From NCBI GenBank assembly GCA_910588145.1, contig CAJUPO010000003.1, positions 1 to 64,000 of the forward strand: 64,000 bases of DNA, written 5' to 3'. The notes under the pieces are model-generated. The model had not been told where the DNA came from. It ran no database searches and worked only from the letters and a program-made list of their open reading frames with translations. A program made the translations under genes and the position numbers. Below are positions 63,338 to 64,000 of the stretch, in pieces. The stretch comes from an uncultured Oscillospiraceae bacterium. GTDB lineage: Bacteria > Bacillota > Clostridia > Oscillospirales > Ruminococcaceae. Each line of letters begins with the position of its first letter. Within the stretch, counting starts at the first letter, position 1.

Positions 63338-63428
63338 ATCGCACCTCCAATTAAACAATTTACCATAAAGAGTCCGAACCTATTTCCAATTCACTGACTA
63401 TTTGGCAGTTTTTTTAATCATTATTTTC

Positions 63429-63457
63429 ATTCTAACATAAACAAACGATTATGTCAA
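63429..63457 (-). promoter_or_regulatory. promoter of the PH-like and FkbM genes
   Basis: Minus-strand TTGACA (63457-63452), 17 bases, TAGAAT (63434-63429). Confidence 0.65.
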
Positions 63458-63609
63458 TTATTATTTGACAATACAGAAACAATAAAAAAATTTACCATAA
63501 GAAAACCATTTAAAAGTAATGGAATATTAAAGTTATTCAATGAATATAATGTTTTAGCAGGTACAAGTCCGAACACAACAGGATTTGGGCAAACATAGGA
63601 GGTATATAA

Positions 63610-64000
63610 ATGGATTTAAAGATCAACCGTGAAATGATCGCCGTTAATGAATGTATTTTCAACGGCGTACAGGAACAGAGTGTAGAGCTTGACTACATTC
63701 TTCCGGATTACTACCCTGATATATTCAAGCTTGTCAAATGCTGCGTAACGCCGTCAATACTGTCATCAAGCATTAACGGAGACACCATATCATATGAACT
63801 TGCAGCAGATATAAAAATTCTTTACTGTTCAGAAAAAAGCAGTGTTCTTCAATGCATTTCACAGAAACAAAGATATACAAAAACCGTACAGCTTGGAGAA
63901 AGTCCTGATAAGCCTGATATAAACATTTCTGCTAAAACCGACCACATCAACTGCCGTGTAGTCAACCAAAGAAGAATTGAAATGCAGTGCGCTGTTTCAG
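63610..64000 (+). CDS. DUF3794 (SipL/SPOCS) protein, 5' part
   Basis: The open frame begins MDLKINREMIAVNECIFNGV and is cut by the window edge after 130 codons. VELDYILPDYYPDIFKLVKC is the DUF3794/SPOCS signature of proteins such as SipL, which bind the spore morphogenetic base SpoIVA; many end in LysM. GGAGG precedes the ATG. The sporulation role is inferred from the family. Confidence 0.85.
   Translation, partial: MDLKINREMIAVNECIFNGVQEQSVELDYILPDYYPDIFKLVKCCVTPSILSSSINGDTISYELAADIKILYCSEKSSVLQCISQKQRYTKTVQLGESPDKPDINISAKTDHINCRVVNQRRIEMQCAVS

Overview
The window looks like chromosome of a low-GC, Gram-positive, spore-lineage anaerobe of the Ruminococcus/Oscillospiraceae type. The evidence is a secreted family 9 cellulase ending in a dockerin of the ruminococcal style (second repeat ending in FDLILMKRNLL), a Gram-positive type IV pilus cluster, a spore-type DUF3794 gene at the right edge, and AT-rich flanks with strong Firmicutes promoters and AGGAGG ribosome sites. 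Species is not determinable by eye.

Bases 1-12200 form an accessory island. It opens with a type I toxin-antitoxin-like locus (33-residue membrane peptide, strong sense and antisense promoters, pairing transcript ends), then a phage holin and a frameshifted phage remnant. A five-gene type I restriction-modification operon follows on the minus strand (10745 down to 1179). Two of its products are unusual: an ADP-ribosylglycohydrolase fused to an HsdM subunit, and a methyltransferase-like protein that has lost its NPPF motif and is fused to a half HsdS. Copies of the antitoxin module recur at 11260 and 12104, so they bracket the restriction operon and a phage-type DUF5131 gene. This is the best candidate in the window for an undescribed system.

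Bases 12249-25450 hold housekeeping and envelope genes: a Ca2+/Na+ exchanger, an LCP ligase, a HAD phosphatase and hibernation factor HPF. There is also a TetR-controlled redox operon (two flavodoxins, one a lipoprotein carrying a dockerin-like repeat, plus a cupin), the GH9 cellulase, an HtrA protease and CCA-adding enzyme. Two tRNA-Ser genes follow, then an Agr-like LytTR/GHKL two-component pair and a tRNA-Thr.

Bases 28523-39458 encode a type IV pilus: PilC, fused PilM-PilN, PilO, a giant GspK-like pseudopilin, four further prepilins, PilB and an inverted prepilin peptidase. Two Spo0A-box-like sites lie upstream. A c-di-GMP protein with a degenerate GGDEF and an intact EAL domain follows.

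Bases 42035-64000 are mostly core genes: an orphan ABC ATPase, a secreted protein, a sugar-nucleotide dehydratase, a large SF1 helicase, a D,D-carboxypeptidase, a PHP phosphoesterase, RluA, RadC, UvrB-UvrA, a thioesterase, DUF2325, homoserine dehydrogenase with an ACT protein, cyclophilin with a PerR-type box, superoxide dismutase, VanZ, an FkbM methyltransferase, a PH-like protein and the truncated DUF3794 gene. No CRISPR array, rRNA operon or intact insertion sequence was seen.
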